This document shows positions 43,730-51,921 of a stretch of DNA of 64,000 nucleotides, piece by piece. The position numbers and the translations under genes were made by a program. The notes below the pieces were generated by a model. The model worked only from the letters and a program-made list of their open reading frames with translations, was not told the origin of the DNA and made no database searches. The stretch covers positions 1 through 64,000 of the forward strand of contig NZ_FOAZ01000010.1 of NCBI RefSeq assembly GCF_900109465.1, given 5' to 3'. Source of the stretch: Streptacidiphilus jiangxiensis (lineage in GTDB: Bacteria > Actinomycetota > Actinomycetes > Streptomycetales > Streptomycetaceae). Numbering within the stretch: position 1 is the first letter of the stretch; the number at the start of each line of letters is the position of its first letter.

Positions 43730-44491
43730 ATGGCGGCGGGGCGCGGGGAGGCGCGGTTGACGGTCGAGGCGTGGTTGACGGTGGACGAGTTGGCGGCGCG
43801 GGCCGGGATCACGGTCCGCACGCTGCGCTTCTACGCCGCCAAGGGGCTGCTCCCGCCGCCGGAGCTGGGCCCGCGCCGGGTCGGCCGCTACGGCCCCGAG
43901 CACCTGGGTCGGCTGGAGCTGATCGAGGAGCTGCAGCGGCAGGGCCTCACCCTCGCGGCGATCGAGCGCTACCTCGCCGAGCTGCCCGACGACGTCGGCT
44001 CCCTGGACCTGGCCGTGCACCGCGCCCTGGTCGCCTCCTGGCAGCCGGAGACCGCCGAGCGGATCAGCCGCGACCAGCTGGAACGCCGGGCCGGCCGGCC
44101 GCTGGACGACGCGGACCTGGACCGCCTGGCCGCGATGGGTGCCATCCGCCGCCCCGAACCCGCCCACGGCGACGAGCCGGAGGCCGGCTCCTTCCCCGTC
44201 GACCCGGGCCTGCTCCCCCTCGGACTGCGCATCCTGGACGTACCGATCCCGCTGGAGACCCTGGTCGCCGCCCGCGCGGTGGTCCGCCTCCACAGCCGCG
44301 CCACCGCGCACGACCTGCACCGCCTCTTCCGCGACACGGTCTGGCGACCCTTTCTTGCCTCGGACCCGGACGAGGCCGGCCTCGAACGCATGAAGGAGCT
44401 GAGCTCCCACATCGAGCCCCTGGTGATCCAGGCCCTGGTCACGGCCTTCCAACGCTCCCTCGCGGAGGAGTTGGCCGCTCCGGCGGAGTAG
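43730..44491 (+). CDS. MerR family transcriptional regulator
   Basis: The 253-residue protein has the MerR DNA-binding domain near the N-terminus (AWLTVDELAARAGITVRTLRFYAAKGLL, then RVGRYGPEHLGRLELIEEL) and the dimer helix. The C-terminal 150 residues are helical with an effector role and without a Cys metal site, so it is likely a small-molecule or redox sensor. The ATG at 43730 is chosen (GGGAA upstream); the frame is open further upstream. It is divergent from the LLM oxygenase/FMN reductase operon and is the likely regulator. Confidence 0.88.
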   Translation: MAAGRGEARLTVEAWLTVDELAARAGITVRTLRFYAAKGLLPPPELGPRRVGRYGPEHLGRLELIEELQRQGLTLAAIERYLAELPDDVGSLDLAVHRALVASWQPETAERISRDQLERRAGRPLDDADLDRLAAMGAIRRPEPAHGDEPEAGSFPVDPGLLPLGLRILDVPIPLETLVAARAVVRLHSRATAHDLHRLFRDTVWRPFLASDPDEAGLERMKELSSHIEPLVIQALVTAFQRSLAEELAAPAE

Positions 44492-44550
44492 TGCCGCTCC
44501 GCCGGCAGCGGTGGGGCCGATTGTCAGTGGGGTCGGCTAGCGTCGGATCC

Positions 44551-45057
44551 GTGAGTGGGGGCAGCGAGGGGGACGAGGGGATCCGCTACCTGCGCGGCGA
44601 CGCGACGGCGCCGCAGGGCAAGGGTCCCAAGGTGATCGCGCACGTCTGCAACGACCTGGGCGGCTGGGGCAAGGGCTTCGTGGTGGCCCTCTCCCGACGC
44701 TGGCCCGAGCCGGAGGCGGCGTACCGCAGGTGGCACCGCGAGCGGGCACGGAACGACTTCGGGCTGGGCGCCGTCCAGCTCGTACCGGTCGGTCGGGCCG
44801 AGACGCCGCTCTGGGTCGCCAACCTGATCGGCCAGCGCGGCATCCGCACAGGCAGCAAGGGCGTGCCAGTGCGCTACGAGGCGATCGAGCAGGCGCTGAC
44901 GACGCTCGCCCCACAGGTGTTGGCGTTGGGCGCGTCCGTGCACATGCCCCGCATCGGGTGCGGGCTTGCCGGCGGCCGGTGGGAGCGGGTCGAGCCGCTG
45001 GTCCGGCACGCCCTGACGGACCGGGGCGTGGCCGTCACCGTGTACGACCACGACTGA
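44551..45057 (+). CDS. macro-domain protein (ADP-ribose-binding, Poa1/ALC1-like)
   Basis: The 168-residue protein is a single macro domain. Its first strand and loop, GIRYLRGDAT and IAHVCNDLGGWGKGF, match macro domains that bind ADP-ribose or its 1-phosphate, with HVCND as the phosphate-contact loop, and MPRIGCGLAGGRW is the second glycine-rich loop. Some members remove ADP-ribose from proteins or nucleic acids. The GTG at 44551 gives the expected size. An ADP-ribosylglycohydrolase is encoded 2.3 kb downstream. Confidence 0.92.
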   Translation: MSGGSEGDEGIRYLRGDATAPQGKGPKVIAHVCNDLGGWGKGFVVALSRRWPEPEAAYRRWHRERARNDFGLGAVQLVPVGRAETPLWVANLIGQRGIRTGSKGVPVRYEAIEQALTTLAPQVLALGASVHMPRIGCGLAGGRWERVEPLVRHALTDRGVAVTVYDHD

Positions 45058-45124
45058 CGGACCGCTCCGCACACCACGCCGGGCCTTGCCACGCGTACGC
45101 CGCGCCGGCCGGTGCAGGGCCGGG

Positions 45125-45204
45125 CCCTGTCCTGGAGGCCCAGTCCCGGGGCCCAGTCCCGGGGCTCTGTCCCGGAGGCCCAGTCCGGGGGCGCTGTCCC
45201 GGGA
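45125..45204. repeat. six tandem copies of a 13/14-base unit
   Basis: Units such as CCCAGTCCCGGGG and CTCTGTCCCGGAGG repeat six times with small changes, between the convergent macro-domain and HD-domain genes. Each unit contains TCCCGGG-type symmetry, so the array can fold strongly and may serve as a bidirectional terminator. Confidence 0.85.
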
Positions 45205-45218
45205 GCCGAGGGCCTGCC

Positions 45219-46121
45219 CTAGCCTTCGCCGGTCTCGTACCAGAGGCCGAGCGCGCGGGCGGTGGCGCTCAGGCGGCCGTTCTTCCAGGCGGCGAGGAGG
45301 GTGCCTGCGGTGAAGCGTTCGCCGCGGACCAGGGCCGTCGCCGTGCGGACGGCGTCCGCCGGGGTGAGGGTGCCGTCCGGCTGGAGGTGCGGGAGGCCGA
45401 AGGCGTTCCAGTGGTACGCCGGCGTGACGGCTCCGATCGCCGAGAGCGCCTCGGTGACGGCGTGGACCCGCGGGCCGTAGACGGGGTGGCGCCCGTCCCA
45501 CTCCGCATCGCCCGGCTGGACCGCCCAGCCGGAGGCGAAATCGGTGAGGCGCCCCCACGCCGCCGCCCCGCGGTCGAGGCCGGCCAGCAGAGCCTCGTCC
45601 GTCGGGTCGCCTTCCCCGCCCGCGCCCGCCGCCGGAGCCACCACGGTCTCGGGGTGGAGCAGGCGGCGCATCTGGTCGTACTTGGCGGTCAGGCGGGCCC
45701 GCAGCGCCGCGTCCGGGAGCAGCGCCAGACGCTCGGGCGCCGCATTGCTCGCCAGGTCCGCGTCCTTGACCGTGCTCGCGCCGGGCGTCGCCAGGATCCG
45801 CGCCGTGTAGTCGGGCAGGCCTTCGCCCTCACGCCGGGTCATCGCCAGCACGATGTCCTTGGTGCGCTGGGGCAGCGCCGCCGCCGCGAGCCACTCGGCC
45901 GTCAGCACGTCGTCCTCGACGGCGTCGTGCAGCCACGCCGCGGCGACCTGCGCCTCGTCGCCGCCGTGCTGGGCCGTGCCCAGGGCGACGGCCGCCAGGT
46001 GCTCGGCGTACGGGCGCCCCACCTTGTCGACCTGCGCGGCGTGCGCGGCGCGGGCCACGGCCTCGACCTCGTCGAGCGTGAGCCAGGTCGGCTGCGCGGA
46101 CTCCGGCATCGTCGGCGGCAT
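45219..46121 (-). CDS. HD-domain hydrolase ((p)ppGpp hydrolase/MESH1-like) with C-terminal domain
   Basis: The 300-residue protein has an N-terminal HD fold (about 12-165): ARAAHAAQVDKVGRPYAEHL supplies the first His, WLHDAVEDD the HD and ED, and KDADLASN the distal Asp, as in SpoT/MESH1 hydrolases. No synthetase domain is present, so it could be a small alarmone hydrolase or a nucleotide phosphohydrolase. Residues about 200-300 form a second domain with the segment WDGRHPVYGPRVHAVTEAL, found in uncharacterised actinobacterial proteins. The ATG at 46121 follows GGAAGGGG. Confidence 0.85.
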   Translation of the reverse strand: MPPTMPESAQPTWLTLDEVEAVARAAHAAQVDKVGRPYAEHLAAVALGTAQHGGDEAQVAAAWLHDAVEDDVLTAEWLAAAALPQRTKDIVLAMTRREGEGLPDYTARILATPGASTVKDADLASNAAPERLALLPDAALRARLTAKYDQMRRLLHPETVVAPAAGAGGEGDPTDEALLAGLDRGAAAWGRLTDFASGWAVQPGDAEWDGRHPVYGPRVHAVTEALSAIGAVTPAYHWNAFGLPHLQPDGTLTPADAVRTATALVRGERFTAGTLLAAWKNGRLSATARALGLWYETGEG

Positions 46122-46321
46122 CGTGTACGGCCCCTTCCCGTTTCGGCTTTCCCCCTCCGGTCCAGTGTCGCGCGCGACCCGCGCCGGGACCGCGCGGGAC
46201 ACACGTCGGACGCAGGTGAGACCGTCACGGGACAGCCAGGTGAGACGCGCGGCGGAGCCACCCTGGCCGCCCGGTGGACCCCATTAGCGTCGGCGGCTCG
46301 TTCATCGGACAATCAACGACC

Positions 46322-47377
46322 ATGAACGCGGACCGCACTGATCAAGCCATCACCCGTACCGTTCCGGCCACCCGTACACCGCACGCACCGGTACGGGGCG
46401 AGCTGCGCCCGGTCGCGGACGGCGTGCACGTCTGGCGCCCGCTCCCCGGCGTGGGCTGGGGGCTCGCCAACTGCGGCCTGCTGACCTCCAGTTCCAGCGC
46501 GGCCTGGATCGACACCCCGTACGACCGCACGCTCGCGGACCAGTTCCTGGCCCTGTCCCGACCGCTGCTGGCCGAGGGCACCGCCATCGACTGGCTGCTC
46601 GTCACCCACGGCAACGGCGATCACCTGTGGGGCTGGGAGGCGGTGCCGGACGCCCGCGTCGTCTACACCGGCGCGGCGGCCGCGCACATCGCCCACGAAC
46701 CGGACCCCTGCGACCTGCACCGGCTCGTCCACGACGCCGATCCGGACACGCTCGTCGGCTGGTACCTGAGCCGCCACTTCGGCCGCTACCGCTGGCCCGA
46801 GACGCAACTGCCGCAGCCCGCGCTCACCTTCTCCGGCGAGGTGGAGATAGCCGTCGGCGAGATCCCGGTCCAGCTGACGCAGCTGCCGCCCGCCCACACC
46901 ACCGGCGACCTCATCGCCTACCTGCCACGCCAGCAGGTCTGCTTCAGCGGCGACATCGTCTTCGCGGCGACCGAGGACGAGGCCGGCGACCACCCCGTGC
47001 ACTGGGCCGGCCCGCTGGAGAACGTGATCGACGGTTGTGACCGCGTCCTGGCCACCGGCGCCACGGTGATCGTGCCCGGCCACGGCCCCGTCCTGGACCG
47101 CACGGGCGTACTCGCGCACCGCGACTACCTCTGCCACCTGCGCGACCGCGTCCACACCCTCCACGCGGCGGGCGTCCCCGCGCCGGAGGCGGCCCACCGG
47201 ATCGCCGCGGAGAACCACCACCCGGCGCTGCACCTGCCGGAACGCCTGTCGATCACGGTCGGCCTGCAGTACCGGCACCTGGACGCGAGCGCGCCCACGC
47301 CGATGCTCCACCAGATGCAGGCGCTCGCCCGCCTGGCCTGGCAACTCGAGCACCCCGGCGTGCCGGTACCGAGCTGA
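46322..47377 (+). CDS. MBL-fold metallo-hydrolase with a changed metal motif
   Basis: The 351-residue protein has the metallo-beta-lactamase fold: THGNGDHLWG stands in the place of HxHxDH, PPAHTTGDLIAYLP supplies the next His, VCFSGDIVF the bridging Asp and VPGHGPVLD the last His. The second His of the first motif is Asn, so metal binding may differ from glyoxalase II-type enzymes. A C-terminal helical extension (about 260-350) resembles that of alkylsulfatase- or quinoline-type hydrolases. It is convergent with the ADP-ribosylglycohydrolase, three bases apart. Confidence 0.88.
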   Translation: MNADRTDQAITRTVPATRTPHAPVRGELRPVADGVHVWRPLPGVGWGLANCGLLTSSSSAAWIDTPYDRTLADQFLALSRPLLAEGTAIDWLLVTHGNGDHLWGWEAVPDARVVYTGAAAAHIAHEPDPCDLHRLVHDADPDTLVGWYLSRHFGRYRWPETQLPQPALTFSGEVEIAVGEIPVQLTQLPPAHTTGDLIAYLPRQQVCFSGDIVFAATEDEAGDHPVHWAGPLENVIDGCDRVLATGATVIVPGHGPVLDRTGVLAHRDYLCHLRDRVHTLHAAGVPAPEAAHRIAAENHHPALHLPERLSITVGLQYRHLDASAPTPMLHQMQALARLAWQLEHPGVPVPS

Positions 47378-47380
47378 CCT

Positions 47381-48547
47381 TCAGGGGCGCGAGGAAGTTG
47401 CAACCAGCAGGTCTGCGATGCGGAGGAGCGTCTCCGTACCCTCGATCTGGTCCAGCCAGTCCTGGGGGAGCGCCGCCGCGCCGTACGCCGCGCCGAGGAG
47501 GTTGCCGCAGACGGAGCCGGTGGAGTCGCTGTCGCCGGAGTGGGTGACCGAAAGGGTCAGTGCCCGGCGCGGGCCGGTCTCGGCGGCGGCGAGGAGGCCG
47601 TGGACACCGATGGCCAGGCACTCCTCGGCGATCCAGCCGAGGCCCACGCGCTCCACCGCGTCGAAGTCCGGCACGCCCTCGTCCGCGATGCGGACCGCGC
47701 GTTCCAGGTCGGCCACCGTCTCCTCCGCGCCGGGCAACCCCGCCGTCTGCGCGATGGTCGCCACGACCGCGGCCCGCGGTTCCGCTCCCCCGACGAGGCG
47801 GTCGACCAGTGCGGCGAACGCGCCGGCGGCGAGCGCGCCGGTGGGGTGACCGTGCGTCAGCTGGGCGCAGTCGGCCGCGAGCCTGAACGCGCGGTCCGGG
47901 CCGAGCCCGAGCAGGCCGAACGGCGCGGAGCGCATCACCGTGCCGCAGCCCTTGGAGTCCGGATTCACCGGACCACGTCGCCCGAGCGCGACCGGGAGAG
48001 CGGCCGGGGGCGTCACGTGGGCCTCGAGGCCCGAGAGGCAGGCGTTGCCGGGCGCGCGGGAGGCGTAGAGCCAGGCCTCGGCGAGCAGGCCGGTCGCGTC
48101 CGGCTGCGGCACCGCCTCGCACTGCGTGCGCAACCAGCGGCGGTAGGCCGCGTGAACCGCGGGCAGAACCGCCGCAGAGGTCGCCTCGCCGGCCTGGAGC
48201 AGGCCCTCCGCCGTGAAGAGCGTCATCTGCGTGTCGTCGGTGACCTCAGCGAGTCCGCCGGGGGCGAATGCCAGCGAGCGCACGCCCTCCGGGCCGTGGC
48301 GGTCGAGGATGCGCTCCAGTCGCTGGAACTCCACCGGCCAGCCGAGCGCGTCTCCCAGCGCTCCGCCGAGCAGGCAGCCGCGCACCCGGTCCGCGCGCGC
48401 TGCCTGGTCCGCACGCTCTGCCGCGTCCGCGCACCCCGCCTGGCCCGCGTCCTCTGCCTGGTCCGCGCCGTCCGCACGGGTCGGCTCAGGCGTTCCCGCC
48501 GCCGTTCTGCCGGTCCCCGTGGTCGTTCGCGACGTCCCCGTCGTCAT
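47381..48547 (-). CDS. ADP-ribosylglycohydrolase family protein
   Basis: The protein has 388 residues from the ATG at 48547. The family marks are RGCLLGGALGDALGWPVEF, VTDDTQMTLFTAEGLL (metal-binding TDD) and SGDSDSTGSVCGNLLG (second metal site), typical of DraG/ARH-like hydrolases that remove ADP-ribose from proteins or small molecules. The first 55 residues are Ala/Asp/Gly-rich and overlap the ArsR-type gene by 62 bases; GTG 48385 would remove the overlap and start next to the conserved core, so the true start is open. A macro-domain gene lies 2.3 kb upstream. Confidence 0.9.
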   Translation of the reverse strand: MTTGTSRTTTGTGRTAAGTPEPTRADGADQAEDAGQAGCADAAERADQAARADRVRGCLLGGALGDALGWPVEFQRLERILDRHGPEGVRSLAFAPGGLAEVTDDTQMTLFTAEGLLQAGEATSAAVLPAVHAAYRRWLRTQCEAVPQPDATGLLAEAWLYASRAPGNACLSGLEAHVTPPAALPVALGRRGPVNPDSKGCGTVMRSAPFGLLGLGPDRAFRLAADCAQLTHGHPTGALAAGAFAALVDRLVGGAEPRAAVVATIAQTAGLPGAEETVADLERAVRIADEGVPDFDAVERVGLGWIAEECLAIGVHGLLAAAETGPRRALTLSVTHSGDSDSTGSVCGNLLGAAYGAAALPQDWLDQIEGTETLLRIADLLVATSSRP

Positions 48548-49541
48548 GGCGCACCCCCGTGCTCCCCGTGGCGAGCACCTCGCCCGCCTCGGTGCGACGG
48601 TAGACCACGCGGCGGCCCACGCGCGCGCCGACCACGAGTTCGGCCTCCCGCAGGATCGCGAGATGGCCGCCCACGGTGCCGAGCGAGAGGTCGAGTTCGG
48701 CGGCGAGCTCGCTGCTCGTCGCCGGTCGGGCCAGTGCGCGCAGGATCGTGGCGCGGCCGGCACCGAGGAGGCGGGCGAGGGCGCGTTCGCGCCCGTCCGC
48801 TGCGGCCGTCGACTGCGCGCCGCTCCCGCGCGCGGGATAGACCAGCGCGTACGGGCGGTCCTCGGCCTCGCAGAGCCAACTGCCGCGGCTGCCCGTGTAA
48901 GGGACGAAGAGCATGCCCTCCGGCCCGACGACGCGGTCCGGGCCGGGTCGGTCGCTGAAGCGAATGGCGTCGGCGCCGATCCAGGCCGTGCGCCGGGCCA
49001 TCCGCTCCAGGGCACGGGACCAGCCGTAGGCCGCCAGCAGGCCGGCCCGGTAGGTGACGTCCCGTTCGAGCAGCGTGCGGCGTCGGGGCCAGTCCGCGGC
49101 GAGGTGGGCGTCCCAGGTACGACGGTAGAGGTCCGCGGTCCGGGCGGCGAAGTTCCGGCCGGTGAGCCACGCGTCGAGGTCGTGCTCCTCCCAGCTGGCC
49201 TCCAGGGCCAGCTTCAGGCTCGCGGCGACCTCGTCGTCCGGGACGGCCCGCATCTGCGCGAGCTCGTCGTCGAGGCGGGTCCGCATGCCACCGGTGGGCG
49301 GGAGGGTGACGTGGTCGGGCAGGTACTTGGTGGAGCTCATCAGCCGTACCAGCCCCTCCGCGAACGGATCGGCGGCGAGCAGCGCGCGGAGCGCGCCGTG
49401 GTGCCGGGCGTGCCAGTCGGCCAGCCACGGGTCCAGGCAGGGGCGCGACAGCGCCTTCAGCGCCCCGAACGTCTCGGCGGCGGGCGAGAGCGCGAAGCGC
49501 GACCGCGCGAGCGCGAGCGAGTCCAGCCTCAGCAGCACCAT
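48486..49541 (-). CDS. ArsR-type winged-helix regulator with DUF5937 N-terminal domain
   Basis: The 351-residue protein has an N-terminal helical domain (1-245, beginning MVLLRLDSLALARSRFALSPAAETFGAL) and a C-terminal ArsR-like winged helix (ATILRALARPATSSELAAELDLSLGTVGGHLAILREAELV). No Cys metal site is seen. The ATG at 49541 is divergent from the MFS gene at 49717, which it probably controls. Its end overlaps the ADP-ribosylglycohydrolase start, indicating a shared transcript. Confidence 0.88.
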   Translation of the reverse strand: MVLLRLDSLALARSRFALSPAAETFGALKALSRPCLDPWLADWHARHHGALRALLAADPFAEGLVRLMSSTKYLPDHVTLPPTGGMRTRLDDELAQMRAVPDDEVAASLKLALEASWEEHDLDAWLTGRNFAARTADLYRRTWDAHLAADWPRRRTLLERDVTYRAGLLAAYGWSRALERMARRTAWIGADAIRFSDRPGPDRVVGPEGMLFVPYTGSRGSWLCEAEDRPYALVYPARGSGAQSTAAADGRERALARLLGAGRATILRALARPATSSELAAELDLSLGTVGGHLAILREAELVVGARVGRRVVYRRTEAGEVLATGSTGVRHDDGDVANDHGDRQNGGGNA

Positions 49542-49560
49542 CGCGGGCCTTTCAGGGGGT

Positions 49561-49655
49561 GCGGGGGGACTACGCGACAGGCCGCCCGGATCGTCGAGAT
49601 CCCGAGCGGACAGGGCCGTCCGCCGTCTGGGGGCACCCCCGGCCGAAGGCTGGGG
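49561..49655. repeat. fragment of the interspersed element also seen at 27.7 kb
   Basis: The piece 49561-49586 matches the GGGGAACTGCGCGACAAGCC end of the element with several changes, and 49627-49655 matches its CTTCGGCCGGGAGG hairpin in opposite orientation, able to form a strong stem around GGCCGAAGGC. It lies between the divergent regulator and MFS genes and so separates their promoters. Confidence 0.6.
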
Positions 49656-49716
49656 CTGCCCGATTGCTTTCGGCAGCACGCGAAACATTAGTGCCCGTAC
49701 CGCCCTGCCCGGCAGG

Positions 49717-50997
49717 GTGCGGTCGGTGGGTACTGGACTCTCCGCCTCGCCGCTGCGGCGGCACGGCTTTCGTTGGTTCTTCGTCGGGCAGACCGTCTCG
49801 TTGCTCGGCAGTTCGATGGCGCCCGTCGCCCTCGCCTTCGCCGTGCTGGACGCCTCGCACCATGCGGGCGACCTCGGTGTGGTGCTCGCCGCACGCATGC
49901 TGCCGCTGCTCGGGTTCCTGCTGATCGGTGGCGCCGTCGCCGATCGCCTACCGCGGCGGGTCGTGCTGCTGGTGTCCAACCTGGGCGCGGCGCTGACCCA
50001 GGGCGCGGTGGCCACGCTGCTGCTGAGCGGGCACTACGGCCTCGGCGCCGTCGCCGCGCTGGAGTTCCTGAACGGACTGCTGAGCGCGTTCACCACCCCC
50101 GCGCTGCGCGGCCTCGTGCCGGAGCTCGTGGACACCGACCAGTTGCAGCGCGCGAACGCTCTGCTGGGAACCGTGCGCAACGGCAGCAAGGTGTTCGGGC
50201 CGGGGCTGTCGGGTGTGCTGGTGGTGGCGACCGGCGGTGGCGTGGCGATCGCGCTGGACGCGCTCAGCTACCTGCTGGCCGCCGTCTGCCTGGCCCGGCT
50301 GCCGTCGAGCTCGGGGCCCGCACCGGAGCGTGGTGCGCGGCGACGTCTCGCGCGCGAGCTGCGGGAGGGGTGGGACGCGTTCCGCGGCACGCCGTGGCTG
50401 TGGCGCGTGACGCTGGCCTTCTGCGGCGTCAATCTGGTGATGACCGGCACCTGGCAGATCCTCGGCCCGGAGCTGAGCGCCCGGGAGGGGTCCGCGGCGA
50501 CCTGGGGGCTGCTGCTGAGCGTGCGCGGCGCGGGCATGCTGCTGATGAGCAGCCTGCTGTACCGGTTCACCGTGCGCCGCTTGCTGATGACGGGACAGCT
50601 CGTCGGGGTGCTGTCCGCGCTGCCGCTGATGGCTCTGGGTGCCGGCCTGCCCGTGCCGTGGCTGCTGGCCGCCGGCTTCCTCGGGGGCCTCGGGTTCACC
50701 CTCTCGTCGATCGGCTGGGACACCACCCTGCAGGAGCATGTGCCCAAGGGGCTGCTCTCCAGGGTCTCGGCCTACGACGACCTCTTCTCCTACCTGGCCA
50801 TTCCCGTGGGCCAGTTGGCCGTGGGCCCGGTCGCGGCCGCGTTCGGGCCCCAGGCCGTGACCACCGTGGCGGGGCTGGCGTCCATGGGGTTCATCCTGCT
50901 CCCGCTCACCTCCCGGGCGGTGCGCCGACTGCCGCACGCCCTCCCCGGGGAGCCGGCCCCCGTGCCGGCTCCGGTGCCCCACCCGGAGCGCCGCTGA
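49717..50997 (+). CDS. MFS transporter (MdfA/enterobactin-exporter-like)
   Basis: The 426-residue protein has 12 predicted spans and the loop ADRLPRRVVLLV (motif A) near residue 80. It starts with RRHGFRWFFVGQTVSLLGSSMAP, typical of the MFS_3/EntS-like exporters. The GTG at 49717 is preferred (GTG 49726 is an alternative). The upstream divergent ArsR/DUF5937 regulator probably responds to its substrate. The substrate is unknown. Confidence 0.88.
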   Translation: MRSVGTGLSASPLRRHGFRWFFVGQTVSLLGSSMAPVALAFAVLDASHHAGDLGVVLAARMLPLLGFLLIGGAVADRLPRRVVLLVSNLGAALTQGAVATLLLSGHYGLGAVAALEFLNGLLSAFTTPALRGLVPELVDTDQLQRANALLGTVRNGSKVFGPGLSGVLVVATGGGVAIALDALSYLLAAVCLARLPSSSGPAPERGARRRLARELREGWDAFRGTPWLWRVTLAFCGVNLVMTGTWQILGPELSAREGSAATWGLLLSVRGAGMLLMSSLLYRFTVRRLLMTGQLVGVLSALPLMALGAGLPVPWLLAAGFLGGLGFTLSSIGWDTTLQEHVPKGLLSRVSAYDDLFSYLAIPVGQLAVGPVAAAFGPQAVTTVAGLASMGFILLPLTSRAVRRLPHALPGEPAPVPAPVPHPERR

Positions 50998-51021
50998 CGG
51001 CGGCTGCGAGTGGGGTGGACG

Positions 51022-51726
51022 TCACTGCACGTCGCCGTTGTCACCCGGGACGACGGGGTGGATCTGGACGGTGCAGGCGATGGGTTGGAAGGAGACGATG
51101 CGCGTCGAGGTGCGGGTGCCGGGCGGGGTGACCAGGACGCCGGCATAGGTGGGGCACTGGCTCAGGCCGCCCTGCGGGACGTCGCTCCACTCCAGACGGG
51201 CGGAGACGTGGCCGTGGGCGGGGACGACGACGGTGGAGGGGGACGTCGCGCCGGGCGCCTCGCCGCCCATCATGCCGCGCAGCGTACGGGTGGCCTGGAG
51301 CACCTGGTGGTCGCCGGAGTCCAGCATCGCCACACCGGGGTAGCCGTAGAGGGTGCAGGGCTTGTCGGTGTAGTTGGTGAACAGGAAGGCGACCGCGATG
51401 TGGCCGGCGGCGCCCTCGTTCGGGCCGACGCCGACGGTGATCTGCGAACCGGTGCAGGCCGCGGGCCCGGCCGCGGCGGTGGAACCGCCGGAACCGCCGG
51501 AGGTGCCGGAACCCGTCGAGCCGGTCGAGCCGGTGCCACCCGTGGAGCCCGTCGCGCCCGTGGAGCCGGAGGCGCCGGAGGTGGAGCCGCCTCCCGTCGC
51601 GGACGCGCTGGAAGCGGAGCCTCCGGTGGACGGCCCGCCGGCCGTGCTGCCGGTGCTGGTGCAGGCGGACAGGGTGAGGCAGAGGGCCGTGGCCGCGAGG
51701 AGTCCGGAAGCGGAGTATCTCTTCAT
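51022..51726 (-). CDS. DUF4232 lipoprotein
   Basis: The 234-residue protein has a lipoprotein signal ending LSAC (Cys22), a long Gly/Ser/Thr-rich linker to about residue 90, and a DUF4232 domain beginning CTGSQITVGVGPNEGAAGHIAVAFLFTN and ending in CTVQIHPVV. The domain is common in actinobacterial secreted proteins and has no known activity; Cys pairs may form a disulphide. The linker may span the peptidoglycan. Confidence 0.92.
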   Translation of the reverse strand: MKRYSASGLLAATALCLTLSACTSTGSTAGGPSTGGSASSASATGGGSTSGASGSTGATGSTGGTGSTGSTGSGTSGGSGGSTAAAGPAACTGSQITVGVGPNEGAAGHIAVAFLFTNYTDKPCTLYGYPGVAMLDSGDHQVLQATRTLRGMMGGEAPGATSPSTVVVPAHGHVSARLEWSDVPQGGLSQCPTYAGVLVTPPGTRTSTRIVSFQPIACTVQIHPVVPGDNGDVQ

Positions 51727-51921
51727 GCCTCGTTGGACGAGCCAGGCCCGCCGGGGGTTGCTCCCGCCGCGTCACAGCCCCGTCCCGGCCGGGACACCGA
51801 ACGGTCTCGCGCCGCGGCACGGAGAGTCGCTGACCCAAGATCAGCGGAGTGTCCCGACGGAGCCGCCGGCCCCGACTATCCTCGGCTCGACCGCCATCCC
51901 CGGCAGCAAGGACAGCGATCC

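Noticed and set aside
51010..51921. Long N-terminal extension of the StyA-like protein over the DUF4232 gene
   Set aside because: StyA proteins start at the FAD-binding motif, and the upstream part is the antisense of a lipoprotein gene.
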